Shown here piece by piece: positions 47,550 to 58,546 of a stretch of 64,000 bases of DNA. Under the pieces are notes generated by a model. That model was not told the DNA's origin. It saw nothing but the letters and a program-made list of their open reading frames with translations, and did no database searches. Numbering within the stretch: the stretch's first letter is position 1; each line of letters starts with the position of its first letter. This stretch comes from Malus domestica. Taxonomy: Eukaryota > Streptophyta > Magnoliopsida > Rosales > Rosaceae. The position numbers and the translations under genes were made by a program. The stretch spans positions 37,215,001 to 37,279,000 of the forward strand of contig NC_091671.1 in assembly GCF_042453785.1 (NCBI RefSeq), in the 5' to 3' direction.

Positions 47550-50500
47550 ATGTATATGTATATGTGGCGCACCTTGAAATGTAATTATATAAAAATAAGC
47601 TATAAATTAACTTGTTATGAATGAAGATCTATCATCTAATTTGACAGGAAAGTGAGAAATACCTTTTGAAGAACATAGCCATCATGAACTGGAGCAACTG
47701 TAGTTGATCCTCCACCACTAGATGAATTTTATAATTTTGCATAATACCGTACATTAGTTTTGCATTCGCAATAATCAGGCAAAATATAAAGGGGGCAATA
47801 AATACACTAGAAATGATGTTAAAAACTCATGTTGTACATTGCATATAAAACAATATCAAATTCATAGATGTAGTATTCATAAAGTTTAAATTCAGTTGAT
47901 ACATTATCGTTTGGTTTATGATTCCTAAAGTTACATTCATAATTTCAGAAATTTCTGCATTTGTCCATTTTTACCTACAGGCCACTGAGATAGATATTCT
48001 TTTGACATTTATTAGAATTTGAACTACTGATTTGTATCCATCAACATTCTCTTTCTTGGGATTAACATAAAACAAAAATCATGTGGATCTATGGTCTGCA
48101 TCAATTGGACAGATTGACTTAAAATAAGCTTATGCATAAGTGTGAAAATGAAAGGATGCGATCATAGAAATGGTAATCCAATTATATACAATTGGTTTAA
48201 AACAAAAGACGATGTGCAAGTACTAAAATTATATACAGCAAGAGTCAAAATGATGTCATCTACCTACCTATCAACTACTAATGAGGTAGCTCGACCTGAT
48301 GCAAACGATGTGAGAACCTGACATAAGAAAAAATATAACAGTTACTCACTAATTACAGACTGAATTTCAAAAGGAAACAAAGAGCAGAGTCTGCAAATAG
48401 TAATTCATGTTCTACAAGTTGGAATCAGGGAGATGGGGTGAACCCATACAGCATTCTTGGCCAAAAATAAGGCAGGAACTTTGTACTTTTCGAACATAAG
48501 CTCTGCCGTCCTGTCAGGTACAACACAAAACTCAATCACTTAACCTAAAAACTAAACAGCATAAAGACACACCAACTAAACCATCAATAATGATGGAACA
48601 AATAATATCATTTCTATAAAACCTTTCATCAATGGGGCCAGCATACTTATTACAAGTTAGACACCTAAAAACAAGAAATCTAGGTATGCAACAACTGTAC
48701 ACAGACACAATGAAGCCATCAGTCTGCAAAGAAAAATACAAAAGTTCGTACAGCTGAGCTTTGCAAGGCATAGGGGTCAATGTGAAGTCTAACTTTATCA
48801 CAAAAGAATACATGACCTATTACATAAGTATTTTAGCTCGACTTGAGCTGATGAGAAAATTTAATAATTACCATATTACCTTTCTCTTTGTTGTTGAGTG
48901 TTTGAAGATGGCTCTGCAAGTAGCATTGGATGCTCTTTGGGATCAACCAATAGACATTCCCTGAAATAATAGCAAGCACTTACTGATATGGTAATACCAA
49001 AATCAAACATCTAACTAAATAATTGGGAAACATATATTGCCAGATGGACAGTTAACAGGGAAAAGGATAACAGCCAAGCCTTCACACTATATAACAGTAT
49101 TGAATATGAGCTGCTACAGTATTACGTACATCTGTTAAGTTCAAACTCGTATTACGCGAATAATGGAATACGGTTGAACAAAAGAACTTCTAACATATGA
49201 TAATCGCTCCCCAAAAACAGATGACATCAGTATTCTTCTGACCAATTAGATCAGTGAGAAAAATTTGTACCAAAGCATTACCGCGGTGAAGATGTATACA
49301 GAAATGAGTACTAGAATCATTATCATTTGTTGATCATTATATCCTAATGTTACTAAAACCGTAAGCGTAATAGAAGAAGCTGACCATTCAGGGCGTTGCA
49401 TTATATGCATGCCTTATCTTTACTTAACCAAATTATTAATCAACAATTAAATGAGAAAACTAATTTAACCCATAGTAGATTACTAATTCATCCATTAGTA
49501 GTTACCTAAAAGCATGGTCCCATATACTCTCCACAGCATCCCAGTCAACAACAACTCCATCCTTTATGGATGACAGCACCTGATACAACAGCAGTAGTTA
49601 ACCAAAATCTAACAGCAAAAGATCGAAACTGTGCTTCAATTACAAAAGCTTTTAATTCGAAACTGACCTCCATATGATCCCGACGGTACCCTAAGGCTTG
49701 AGATCCTACATATAATTTGCGCTTTCCCTTGGCTTTGTCAGAATCAAGAGATTTTGAATTATTCTTTGGTTCTACAGCAGGTCCAGAGTTGTTTTCCATT
49801 TCAGTTGCATCAACTTCCATTTGATCAATTGACCCAACAACCTAAACGAAGAAGAACAGATGCCAAAACCAGGTTACATTTTTAATTCACTTATGAACTA
49901 GTAATGATGAATATCCAATTAACAGACAGACGCACAGTAAACAAATTTTACACCCAATGTGACTAATTTAATAAGTAAGGTCAATCCACTAATATGTTGA
50001 AGTTTGATGCATATAAACTTCATAACTAATAAGTTTAAAAAATTAAAAAAAATAAAATAAAATGAAAAGCTTCATCCACTCTTCAAAAATTCCTTAGTCA
50101 TTTAAGCACAACCATGAGCTTCCCGCCTAAACAAGTGTATCTGACCAGCCTTAACTCCCCCTCTACTGAAGATGTTCCCCCAATAGTCTCACATTATCCA
50201 TCATGGTATAGAAAATAGCGACGAGGGACTCTGGACTCATCATTCTTCTGGGTAAAAAACAACTTACAATTCAAATATCTTTGGGACGGTCGAAACGCCA
50301 AATTTGTACTGAAAAGGATTTATGAAGAACAAAATCTTTAGCTATAATCTTAAAAGTTTTCAAATGGGCAATTGCAAAACACACATTCTGCATTACCACT
50401 AAATCTGGCAAAATGGGTAAACATTTCCCGGATCTATAAAATAAGAATCCTCAGTACTACATTTTCGGTTACACAAACCAACAAAGTTGTGAAATTTTCT

Positions 50501-50827
50501 ACAACAATTAAGGTTTAAAAAGAAAGAGAGAGTAAATGTGACTGCCACTATGAACAATTGAAGTAAAAATTGAGCAGAAAGTAAGCACATACGGAAGGGA
50601 AGACGGCCTTGGGCACATCTTCGCCAGCATAGCCGGCTTTGCAAGTGTGGGAGCCGAGGTCGAGGATGATAGCTGATACCTCATCTGCAACCAAAGAAAC
50701 CAGAAATCCCAAAAAAAAAAAAAAAAAATCACCAAAAAATAAGAAAAAAAAATTAAGAAAAAGAATGAGAAATCTTGTGGCATGCGAGTGCTGTTAGGTT
50801 TTTGATGAACTCACCGCCTCCGTACAT
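38134..50827 (-). CDS. ARP4: Actin-related protein 4 (nuclear ARP)
   Basis: Nuclear actin-related subunit shared by SWR1/INO80-type chromatin remodellers and the NuA4 acetyltransferase. I could place 20 exons with consistent phase: 50827-50815, 50684-50593, 49841-49668, 49579-49506, 48960-48880, 48510-48450, 48317-48268, 47717-47663, 47321-47244, 47150-47097, 46830-46777, 46651-46591, 45981-45930, 45699-45633, 39933-39871, 39749-39687, 39358-39296, 38827-38763, 38381-38313 and 38179-38134. This gives 444 residues (441 in Arabidopsis by memory). Actin-fold motifs: [17 protein letters not shown] (phosphate loop 1), VVDSGGGSTT (phosphate loop 2, residue 182 Ser where Arabidopsis has Cys), LLAEP and [18 protein letters not shown]. 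The acidic, Lys-rich insertion at residues ~40-75 is typical of ARP4. The C-terminus is QRKCP. The intron between 45633 and 39933 is 5.7 kb because of inserted repeats, yet the reading frame is intact. Confidence 0.96.
40329..41003 (-). CDS. Repeat-borne coiled-coil protein of unknown function
   Basis: A 224-codon uninterrupted frame on the same strand as ARP4, inside its largest intron. The N-terminus [18 protein letters not shown] contains a DLNL tetrapeptide. The middle ([20 protein letters not shown] onward, about residues 104-150) predicts a coiled coil. The C-terminus is Pro/Ser-rich with three related repeats of a [12 protein letters not shown] / [11 protein letters not shown] / [11 protein letters not shown] type. 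It is followed upstream by the tandem-repeat array at 41110-43160, so it is most likely a product of a non-autonomous transposon rather than a host gene. I recognise no transposase, gag or enzyme domain. Confidence 0.55.
   Translation of the reverse strand: MSGPSDRRFDLNLVEEAAPPSPDNIWRPSFVSPTGPLTVGDFVMKNDMTAAVVARNLLTPKDNRLLSKRSDELAVKDSLALSVQCAGSVSNMAQRLFARTRQVESLAAEVMSLKQEIRRLKHENKQLHRLAHDYATNMKRKLDQMKETDGQVLLDHQRFVGLFQRHLLPSSSGAVPRNEASNDQPLMPPPSRVLSSTEAPNDPPPVPSLSGALPTAETSPKQPL
41110..43160. repeat. Complex tandem repeat array in ARP4 intron 14
   Basis: Three levels are visible. Units of about 65 bases (CAGAAATCGAAGAGGCG..TTTCTCAAAAGCTGGGCTG) repeat four to five times at 41110-41390. A unit of about 220 bases (GGGTAAAGGAACAGTACCA, then TGGATAATTGG, then GCAAACATGCCCAACC) occurs at about 41699, 41918, 42628 and 42844. 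A macro-unit of about 915 bases starts at 41361 and again at 42276. A further 60-base unit with CGAATCTCGAGAGCCAGAC occurs many times at 41838-43155. Confidence 0.85.
43430..44500. mobile_element. Rest of the unclassified element in ARP4 intron 14
   Basis: Holds four copies of AAAGCAA(G/A)AGTATCCCATATCA-like words (about 43430, 43459, 43770, 43930). It has an LTR-like 3' part (44330-44510) with a run ending GAACTCTTCTATTCCGTGGA and GTGAACCACGTACATCTTGT, as in the R/U5 part of plant LTRs. A matching second LTR was not found, so the class is open. Confidence 0.45.
44510..45160 (+). mobile_element. 5'-truncated RTE-type LINE
   Basis: The plus strand reads the C-terminal end of a non-LTR reverse transcriptase: [89 protein letters not shown]. 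It ends ...RIHIADPT and a (GTT)n tail. At least two stops break the frame. It lies antisense within the ARP4 intron. Confidence 0.85.
46718..46860. repeat. Partial duplication around ARP4 exon 11
   Basis: GGGCATAGAGTCTCTAGCTT at about 46741 repeats the end of exon 11 (GGGCATAGAGTCTGTAGCTT at 46779). ACAACATTGAGAATATCATT at about 46718 repeats the sequence just upstream of the exon (46833). A short local duplication thus copied both exon edges into the intron. Confidence 0.75.
47499..47564. repeat. (TA)n(TG)n microsatellite in an ARP4 intron
   Basis: About 15 TA units are followed by about 10 TG units and interrupted GTATAT motifs. A second (TA)n lies at 46695-46716. Confidence 0.9.
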
Positions 50828-50850
50828 AATTGAAGTTTTCTGAGAGACAA

Positions 50851-50916
50851 GAATTTGCTCTGCGAGTGCGGGAGGAGGAGGAGAATTTGCTCTGTGAGTG
50901 CGGGAGGAGAAGGAAC
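50851..50916. repeat. Tandem duplication in the ARP4 5' region
   Basis: A unit of about 33 bases (GAATTTGCTCTGCGAGTGCG plus GGAGGAG) occurs twice directly upstream of the ARP4 start codon, probably in the 5' leader. Confidence 0.8.
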
Positions 50917-51365
50917 GAGCGAGGGAGAAGGGTTTAACGAAGTTTGGATTTGGGGGGTTTGGACTTTTGGAGTGGAGACTTCAGCAACGACTAGCTCGGT
51001 GCTTTTATTTTCATTATTTATTTATTTCTCTCTAATTACACAACTACCCCATGACTTTTTGTATTTGATTCACCCAATTCCTAAATGTTTTTTTGTTACA
51101 AATTGGTCCCTTACCTTTTCAAATTTTGTTGGTAAATAGTGACACAAGTTACAAAAGCTGACAGCAATAGCGGTATGTGCAATTCAATTCGATTGTTTTT
51201 TTTAGTTTAAACGGTGTCAACCATGTTAACAAAGAAATTTTTTGAATGATGCCTAATAGTTATGGTTTTTGAAGATTCGTGAGAGGCATAAGAGGTAGGG
51301 TAGTTGTGCACCCGATGCTTATTTCTATGAAGGATCTTGGGCCCTTACATTATTTCTATTAACCA
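50917..51365. other. ARP4 promoter side; no gene
   Basis: No coding signal beyond the ARP4 upstream region. Confidence 0.4.
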
Positions 51366-51618
51366 TGTAAATGCCAAGTGGCACAATCTTAGTTAAACAT
51401 GTGCTTTGATTGACCATTGGATTCTAGCTAGATTGGAAGATTGGTGACCGTTGGATATTAGTTAGTTAGAAGTTACTTAGTTATTAAGTTTCATATCTTC
51501 CATAAATAGTGAGTGGGTTCGCTTTACAATGTAATGAAGGTTTTATCTTTGTAATACAAAAGCATCTTTAAATTCTCTCTCTAAAACTCTATGTGTCATT
51601 TTTTTGCTTCCTGTAACA
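51366..51618 (+). repeat. Copia 5' LTR (family A)
   Basis: Starts TGTAAATGCC and ends CTGTAACA. A TATA-like and CT-rich R region precede the end. About 10 bases downstream lies TGGTATCGAGTCGG (51629), a good variant of the initiator-tRNA primer site (TGGTATCAGAGC). No second copy of this LTR was found in the window. Confidence 0.65.
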
Positions 51619-52266
51619 ACTGTTATGATGGTATCGAGTCGGTTCATTCTTTTTGGGGGGCACGGTGCTAATTGGAGCAAGTCAGTGCTGGTTCAAATCA
51701 GATTTCCTCTCGATTGCTGGTTCTTTTTCTCGAAGTTTCAACAATGGCGGTGCTATTTGGATCTTGACGATACTTGTGAAATCAAGTTCTTTCTTTTTTA
51801 TTCTCAGGTTGATTGATTGTTCTTGAGACTAAAATTGAGGCACGAAGCAATTCTGGTTTATGTAATTGTTGGAAAATGTTGAATTTCTTGGAAAATCGTT
51901 GAGGCACGAAGCCATATATGTTTTTTGGATATTGAATCTGATTCTGATATTGTTGTAGCACGAAACTTACTATTCTCAAAATCTTGAATTGTTGAAAAGG
52001 ATTATAGCATGAAGCTCCCATTTCTTTCCAGAAAACACAAATTAGGGCACGAAGCTCTCTGATGTGTATGAATTTGGTCTTATTGAAACGAAGTATGTTA
52101 TTTGATGGGTAAAAGATATTTGTTTGCATAATATTGTTGATTGATATATAGTTTGGAGATAAAATGTGATTATAGTTGATATAAGGTGATTGAAATTGGT
52201 ATTTCTGAAGAATTAAGTTCTCTGTGGAGTTGTTTGTTTGGCTAATTGTAGTTCTTCTATAGCAAC

Positions 52267-53125
52267 ATGAGTTCTTCACCACTCAAGATTAAAGGTTTGT
52301 TGGGAATGCTTACAATTCGGTTACAAGATGATAATTTTGCTAAGTGGTCTTTTCAATTTCAATCTGTCTTGGAAGGATATGATTTTTTTACTACTTTGAT
52401 GGTACCAATATTTGTCCTTCTAAGTATGTAATGTCTTTGGAGAGTGGAGTGACAAAGGAAATAACTGCAGTGTATCGTGAGTGGATAAAGACCGATAAGG
52501 CATTACTTAGTCTTCTGATTGCAACACTTGGCGATGAGGCAATTGAATATGTAGACAGCTTGGACACAACTTACTGATAGGTATGTTTTTGTGTCAATGG
52601 CAAGGATAAATCATCTCAAGACTAAGCTACACATAATCAAGAAAGAAACTGATTCAATAGAGAAAATATTTGCTAAGGCTTAAACATTTGAAGGATCAAT
52701 TACAAGCTGCAGGAGAACATATTTCAAAGAATGATCTGATTGTTGCTGCCTTAGTTGGCTTACCATCTGAGTATAACATGATAAGACCTGTGATTGTGGC
52801 AAGAGAGTTGCCTATAACTTTAAAGGAATTTCATGCACAACTACTAAGTGCAGAAAAGATAGCTGAAGAATATCAAACTACAATGCAGTTTCCAATGACA
52901 AGCATGCTTTCTCAGGGTGAATCTTTTGCCGGTGGAGCTCAAAAACAATTTTACCAAGGGGAGTCTTCTGTAACAGGTGCTAACAAGTCGTTTTATCAAG
53001 GAGAGGGTTCATATGGTTCTAGTTCCAATTCTCAAAATTATAATGGTGTTGGATTTGTGGGGCAATATCAAAGGAACTCTAGCAATGGCAATGGTGGAAA
53101 TGGATCTAATGGGGAGAACCACTTT
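52267..53125 (+). pseudogene. Copia gag remnant
   Basis: Reads MSSSPLKIKGLLGMLTIRL, NFAKWSFQFQSVLEGYD, then after a frameshift KALLSLLIATLGDEAIEYV, then LKHLKDQLQAAG and LIVAALVGLPSEYNMIRP. This is the usual gag of plant copia elements (gag-polypeptide/UBN2 type). It ends in a Gly/Ser/Asn-rich segment where the zinc knuckle would start, and then stops abruptly at the junction with RNase H sequence. Confidence 0.8.
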
Positions 53126-53806
53126 CATATGGTACTGACTTCCGGAGTCTCATATAGGCTATGCAATATTATTATTTTTTCACTAGGTCTGACAATGCTT
53201 TCGCACTTAACCAAGTTTGTCAGTTCATGCATTCTCCTACAAGTGCTCATTGGGCTGCGGTAAAGAGAATACTAGGTTACTTAAAAGCCACTCACGATCA
53301 CGGCTTTGTGTATAAGCCAAGTCCTCTTACCATTAGTGTGTGTGTCAACGCAAATTAAGCTGGTGATCCTGATGACTGGAACTCCACTGGTGGTTACTGC
53401 ATCTTTCTTGGAGATAATTTAATCTCATGGAGCTCCAAGAAACAGTGGGTGTGTCTCGAAGCGGAATATCGTCAACTTGCATATACTTTTTTTCTTTTCT
53501 TTTTCTTCCAACTTGCATATACTTCAATTGCTTCTCTTGGTTTCAAAACCTTTTCCGAGATCTACACCTCTCTCTTGATCCTCCACTTTTGTGCTATGAT
53601 AATATCAGTGCTCTTGCTTTTGCTTCTAATCCTGTCTATCAAGCACGCACGCGCCATGTCGAAGTGGATTATCATTACATTAATGTCACTCGCAAGAAGA
53701 TTGTTGTTGACTGTGTTGCTTCAGCTAATCAGCTTGTTGATCTTTTGACCAAAGGTTTATCCTCTTCACCATTTACCAACCCGGTTTCCAAGCTTTCCGT
53801 TCTCTA
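53118..53806 (+). pseudogene. Copia RT-end and RNase H remnant
   Basis: Reads YGTDFRSLI, NQVCQFMHSPTSAHWAAVKR, ILGYLKATHDHGFVYKPS, GDPDDWNSTGGYCIFLGDN, LISWSSKK, LSLDPPLLCYDNISALAFAS and ARTRHVEVDYHYI: the end of RT and the RNase H domain of a copia element. Stops interrupt it. A pyrimidine tract flanked by a duplicated CAACTTGCATATAC (about 53471 and 53507) interrupts the domain. Confidence 0.85.
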
Positions 53807-53830
53807 ACGATCACTCAGCTCGCAGGGCCG

Positions 53831-54084
53831 TGATAAGCCAACTGATAAGTCAAAACCGAACCAGTTTGAATTTCCTTCTTCTCGCTCTTCTTCACAAGCG
53901 AACACATCGATTCATCTCAAAACTCTCCAGCAGATAGAGACTTCTAGTTAATATTATCTTCTATCATATCACATGTAATTATTTGATATTTGAGATGACT
54001 CTCACTTGTAACATAATCATCTAATGTGACAGTATATAATGAACATGCAGGCTCACTCATTATTCGTCGAGTTGAGTTTATTCA
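53831..54084 (+). repeat. Copia 3' LTR (family B, approximate)
   Basis: TGATAAGCCAACTGATAAGT... to ...GAGTTTATTCA follows the RNase H remnant. It is unlike the LTR at 51366-51618. Borders are approximate. Confidence 0.5.
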
Positions 54085-55159
54085 TTCAAAAATGGGTATC
54101 CACTTAAAAGTTAAATCAAATAGTGAAGTTTTTATGTAAAATTTGATTTAAATGACGAAACAATAACAAAGTGTGTAGAAAAATATAAAAAACAATACTT
54201 CATTTCCAGATGAAAACAAGCAACAAACTTAAGTCTTGTAATCTGAAGTTCAATCAGCAATCCTATTAAATGTTGGTCTATAGGGGGTTGGATGTAATAA
54301 GTGCTTGTATTAATTTGGGTTAGAAATTGACTTAGGTTGGGTTGGGCATGAGAGGGAAAAACAACTCAATAAACAATCGAGTTGAAGTCGAATTGATTCG
54401 GGTGAATTTTAACCATGAAATAACCTGCGGGATCATGTTTAAAGTTGTGTTGGATATGGGCGAATTCAAAAACGCAAGTCGCATTTTTAATTTGAAGAGC
54501 AAGTTGTTAACATTTTCAATTTGCTAATTATGTTGCTACTTTCATTAAAGATGGTTCCTACAATGCATTCATCGAATTAGTAAACAATTTTTTTGACGTG
54601 ACAGTCACACTACCTCAAATTTATGACTCCTCACTTTTAAAGAAAAATTTCAGTCAGTCGAGAACATGATCCGGTACATCAAATATTATGATACAATTGG
54701 TTAAAAACTTAAGAAAAACAAAATTCCCAACTAATTATAAGATGTTTTTCTAGTGAACCGTTCTTTATTTTCGTCACACTAAAAGTATGTCCTACCCTTG
54801 AGATATGAGTTCATGACCATGCATGATGAAATCAATCGAGCTAATGACCTTCACAGGTCACACTTCACAGCTGTGTTTATTTTCCCAAAAAGGGTTGTAC
54901 TGTGTTAGTCCTGTGAATTTTGAACACCGACGTAAATGGCAAAGGACAGGTGGAGTGGAATAATTTGTCACATCAGCTTGAATTTCACATGATGCATGCA
55001 CACACTACCTGACATTCAGCTGCACCTTTCTCATGGGTTTTTGGTTGCTGGTGACTTTGCTGTCATGCCACCCTTTTTATGTCCTCATCTACTTCAATTT
55101 AATTGATTTATGTCTAAGTAATCACTCTACTTTTGCCATAGGTTAAGTCAATCATGATT
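54085..55159. other. No gene seen
   Basis: AT-rich intergenic sequence upstream of the kinase gene. Confidence 0.4.
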
Positions 55160-55520
55160 GTCATGCATTTTAACTTTCTCATGTAACAATATATGATTAA
55201 TTTGAGATACCGTTATAACAGCATTTTAGTTGTACGAAAGTTCTACTATTGATTCAAGATGGCCATGCATTTTAATTTTCTCACATAATAGTGTATGATT
55301 AATTTGAGATTCGTCACAGTGACATTTCAGTTGTACGGAAGTTCTACTCTTGATGCAGAATCTCAAACTAGTAAAATGTGAATACAAAGTGCCCTTGCGC
55401 ACATTATTAACAGTATTACCAGTGCATGATTAACGTAAAGTATCATCAAAATGACATCCTGTTAGAGGAAAATTCTTCTGTTTACTCGCAGCCCCAAACT
55501 AGTAAAGTGTGAATGCATTA
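55160..55520. repeat. Imperfect tandem repeats upstream of the kinase gene
   Basis: Two copies of a 102-base unit (CATGCATTTTAACTTTCTCA ... TTGTACGAAAGTTCTACT) start at about 55161 and 55263. A shorter word CAAACTAGTAAAATGTGAAT occurs at about 55365 and 55495. Confidence 0.75.
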
Positions 55521-55706
55521 GAGAGACGAAAAGCACTTTGGTCGCTTTCCCTAATAAAAACACTTGTTGTGTCAAAATTTCAATGATCCAACAGCACTTT
55601 GTTTCTGTGAACAGTTTCTCAGATAAAGCCAACTTCTACTTAACCATTACTTCAAATTATTTCCTTGGTGTAGTTCTTTGTGAATCAAATTCGCAGAGAA
55701 CAAAAT

Positions 55707-57263
55707 ATGGGAAAGGCTTTGGTTTTAGCGTTCTACATAACCATATGCTGTGTTGCTTTTATTATATCAAAGATTGTTATTTCAGTCCTCATCTATAAGC
55801 GCTGGAAGAAGAAGCACTTGGTCCATGAAGATGGCTTCTCTGGTATGCTCGAAAACTCCATGAAAACACTCGGTTTTACGCGTCTTAGAGGGTATCTTTT
55901 ATGACACCCTCATCCACGATGCTCAAAATGACGCATTTTCCGTGTAATCTTCGATGAAATTCGTAGCAATAAACTATATATCCTGATTGATGTATTGTAA
56001 TGTGCATGTATACAGGTGGGAGAATGGTTTTGTTCAGGGCACCAACAATGAAACCTCTGAAAACGGATGTGTTCTTGAAGAAGACACTGAAGTTGAGCAA
56101 CAAGGACATCATTGGTTCCGGAGGCTACGGGACGGTTTATAAGCTGACAGTAAATGACTCCACAGCCTTTGCTGTGAAAAGATTGAGCAGAGGAAGTCCA
56201 GAGAGAGATCGAGGCTTCGAGAGAGAGCTCGAAGCAATGGGGGACATAAAACACCGCAACATCGTCACCCTTCATGGATATTACACTGCTCCAAACTATA
56301 ATCTTCTCATATATGAACTGGTGCCTAATGGAAGTTTGGATGCAGTCCTGCATGGTATGCACATATGCACTCAAATTTTACAAAAATGCAAAATTTCCAT
56401 TTGTCTATGGTGATCATCTGGTAAATTACGATGCAGGAAGATCAACGGACAAGATGCTTTTGGATTGGCCTACCAGATACAAAATAGCACTAGGTGCAGC
56501 AAGAGGAATATCGTACCTTCATCACGATTGCATCCCTCACATAATCCACAGAGATATCAAATCAAGCAACATCTTGTTGGATCAAAACATGGAGGCTCGA
56601 GTGTCTGATTTCGGATTGGCCACCTTGATGGAACCGGATAAGACTCATGTTTCGACACTTGTAGCTGGAACTTTCGGATACTTAGCTCCTGGTACAGTTG
56701 AAGTTCACCCTTGAATTTACAATAATATTGTCAGTAGCATACTGCTCAGTTACTTTCTTGTGTATTGATGTAAGACAGACCATTTTTCTGCAGAATATTT
56801 TGATACGGGAAGAGCAACAGTGAAAGGCGATGTTTACAGTTTTGGAGTGGTTTTACTAGAGCTTCTAACCGGAAAGAAACCTACGGATGAAGCATTCATT
56901 GAGGAGGGAACAAAGCTTGTGACATGGGTAAGTTATGAACTCAACACTTCAATAAGCAATAGCAACCCTTATTTTACTGAATCCTCCATGTTCTTACTTG
57001 AATTGCCATAAAATTACTGCCATTGTTGATCAGTGACTAAACCTACCTGCAAATCAATCGGTTAATGATGTTCGCAGGTGAAGGCAGTTGTTCAAGACAG
57101 AAGGGAGGAGTATGTACTTGACAGTAACTTAGGCTGCTGTTCGATCGATGAGATTAACACTGTTTTTAGTATTGCATTAATCTGCCTCGAACCGGAGCCT
57201 TCAAAGAGGCCTACCATGGATGAGGTTGTCAAGATGCTTGAGCAGATCAAAAATAAAAAATAA
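55707..57263 (+). CDS. Receptor-like Ser/Thr kinase without ectodomain (At1g78530-like)
   Basis: Five exons with canonical sites: 55707-55842, 56016-56354, 56437-56691, 56794-56927 and 57078-57263, 349 residues. A membrane span at about residues 10-30 ([17 protein letters not shown]) is followed by a basic KRWKKKH stop-transfer. There is only a nine-residue extracytosolic N-terminus, so the protein has no leucine-rich repeats. The kinase domain is complete: GSGGYGTV glycine loop, AVKRL with the ATP-binding Lys, HRDIKSSN catalytic loop, DFGLA, an activation segment ending [10 protein letters not shown], and [21 protein letters not shown]. All catalytic residues are present, so it should be active. 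The closest match I recall is Arabidopsis At1g78530 (355 residues), whose substrate is not known to me. Confidence 0.93.
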
Positions 57264-57429
57264 CAAACTTGTAAAAGACACATAAATTTGTACACCTGTT
57301 TATACCTAAAATGTTCGTACCTAGAGCTTTCTTATGAAAACAAAAATTAAATTAAATTCCTATAAGGTTTGAAAATCATTTTAAACGCTTTCTGTAAGCA
57401 CATATACATTTAATTCCCTTCCAGTTTCA

Positions 57430-57835
57430 ATGGCGACTCCTCTTAATTCTTCTTCAACATCGTCAACCCACTACTCCTGCTGCTGCTTATCTGTGAAGCG
57501 TCGTCCTATTTTTGATCTGCTCCGAATATACACTATCTTATGCCTATGAAGCTGGAGGGCACCAACTATATTATCTAGAGGTATCTGTTTGTCCCCATAC
57601 TGAGAGTTTACGATCTTACTGGCTACATCGATGGCTCACTCAGATGTCCAGACACATTCATCGTCCAAGATTCAACGACAGCAGAGCTGGTTAATCTGGG
57701 CTATGAGCTATGGTGCAGGAAGGATCAAGCAGTGGTGGCGGTGATGAATGCTAAACTCTCACCTTCAGCACTCAGAAAAGTCTTCCATTGCTCTACAGCC
57801 AAAGAACTATGGCTTGCTTGCAGCTTTTCAACCCT
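57430..57835 (+). pseudogene. Copia gag fragment
   Basis: Starts MATPLNSSSTSSTHY and, with frameshifts, reads DSTTAELVNLGYELWCRKDQ then AVVAVMNAKLSPSALRKVFH and CSTAKELWL, typical of copia gag N-termini. It separates the kinase gene from its duplicated last exon. Confidence 0.7.
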
Positions 57836-58546
57836 ACCGTATGATTATTTTGAAGTGTACTATATATTTTCTTAATTATTAGTTACTACATATTTTAGTG
57901 GTTAGGATTCATGATTATAATAACCATTATCAGTGATATATATATATATATATCTTCTAGCTGAACTTTCTGTTTGTATTTACGACCACTCGCTATCAGT
58001 TCCAAATTCATGGCTATCGATGCCTATGTTGAAGAGGGAGGCCCTGATCACTAGGACAATCTACCACTTGCTATTCAAAATCGGTATTATTTTCACTAGT
58101 TTCGTTAAATGGGGCTCAAACTTTCCTTCTCATCATAATCAACTAATGGTTTTATTTGGTTTGAACCTTTGTTACGGAATATACATTGATAGTTACACTA
58201 CTGCAATCACAATGACCTACAATGGTTTCTCAATAGCTTTGCAATCTGATAATCGGGAAGGCATGCCTTGCCCCGCCACCTATGGTTTGAAGGCTAGCAG
58301 CTTCTTGTTTGATTATGTTGCCTACCTAGACGGTGTTTTAGGCCTAAAATCAGCATTCGTTAATCTATACTAGAATTCAACACTGAGCAGGTCTATCAAC
58401 TAGTTAGAGACTAGAATTAGATACATGGTTTGATGATTGGCAAGAAAGTTTGTTTCAGCCAATCAAATGTGCATAGTGCATAAGGTAATTTCAGGGGAAG
58501 AATGAACATTAATACAAGAAGAAGAACATTAAACAAAACAGAACTT
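57836..58546 (+). other. Unidentified insert with one open frame
   Basis: A 146-codon plus frame (57933-58373) starts inside a (TA)n tract, so only the part from about 57960 is non-trivial. It contains MPCPATYGLKASSFLFDY and similar words that I do not recognise. It may be chance or a captured fragment. Confidence 0.3.

Noticed and set aside
47248-47577. 109-codon plus frame ending in Ile-Tyr/Cys-Val repeats
   Set aside because: Antisense to ARP4 exon 9 and running into a (TA)n(TG)n microsatellite.
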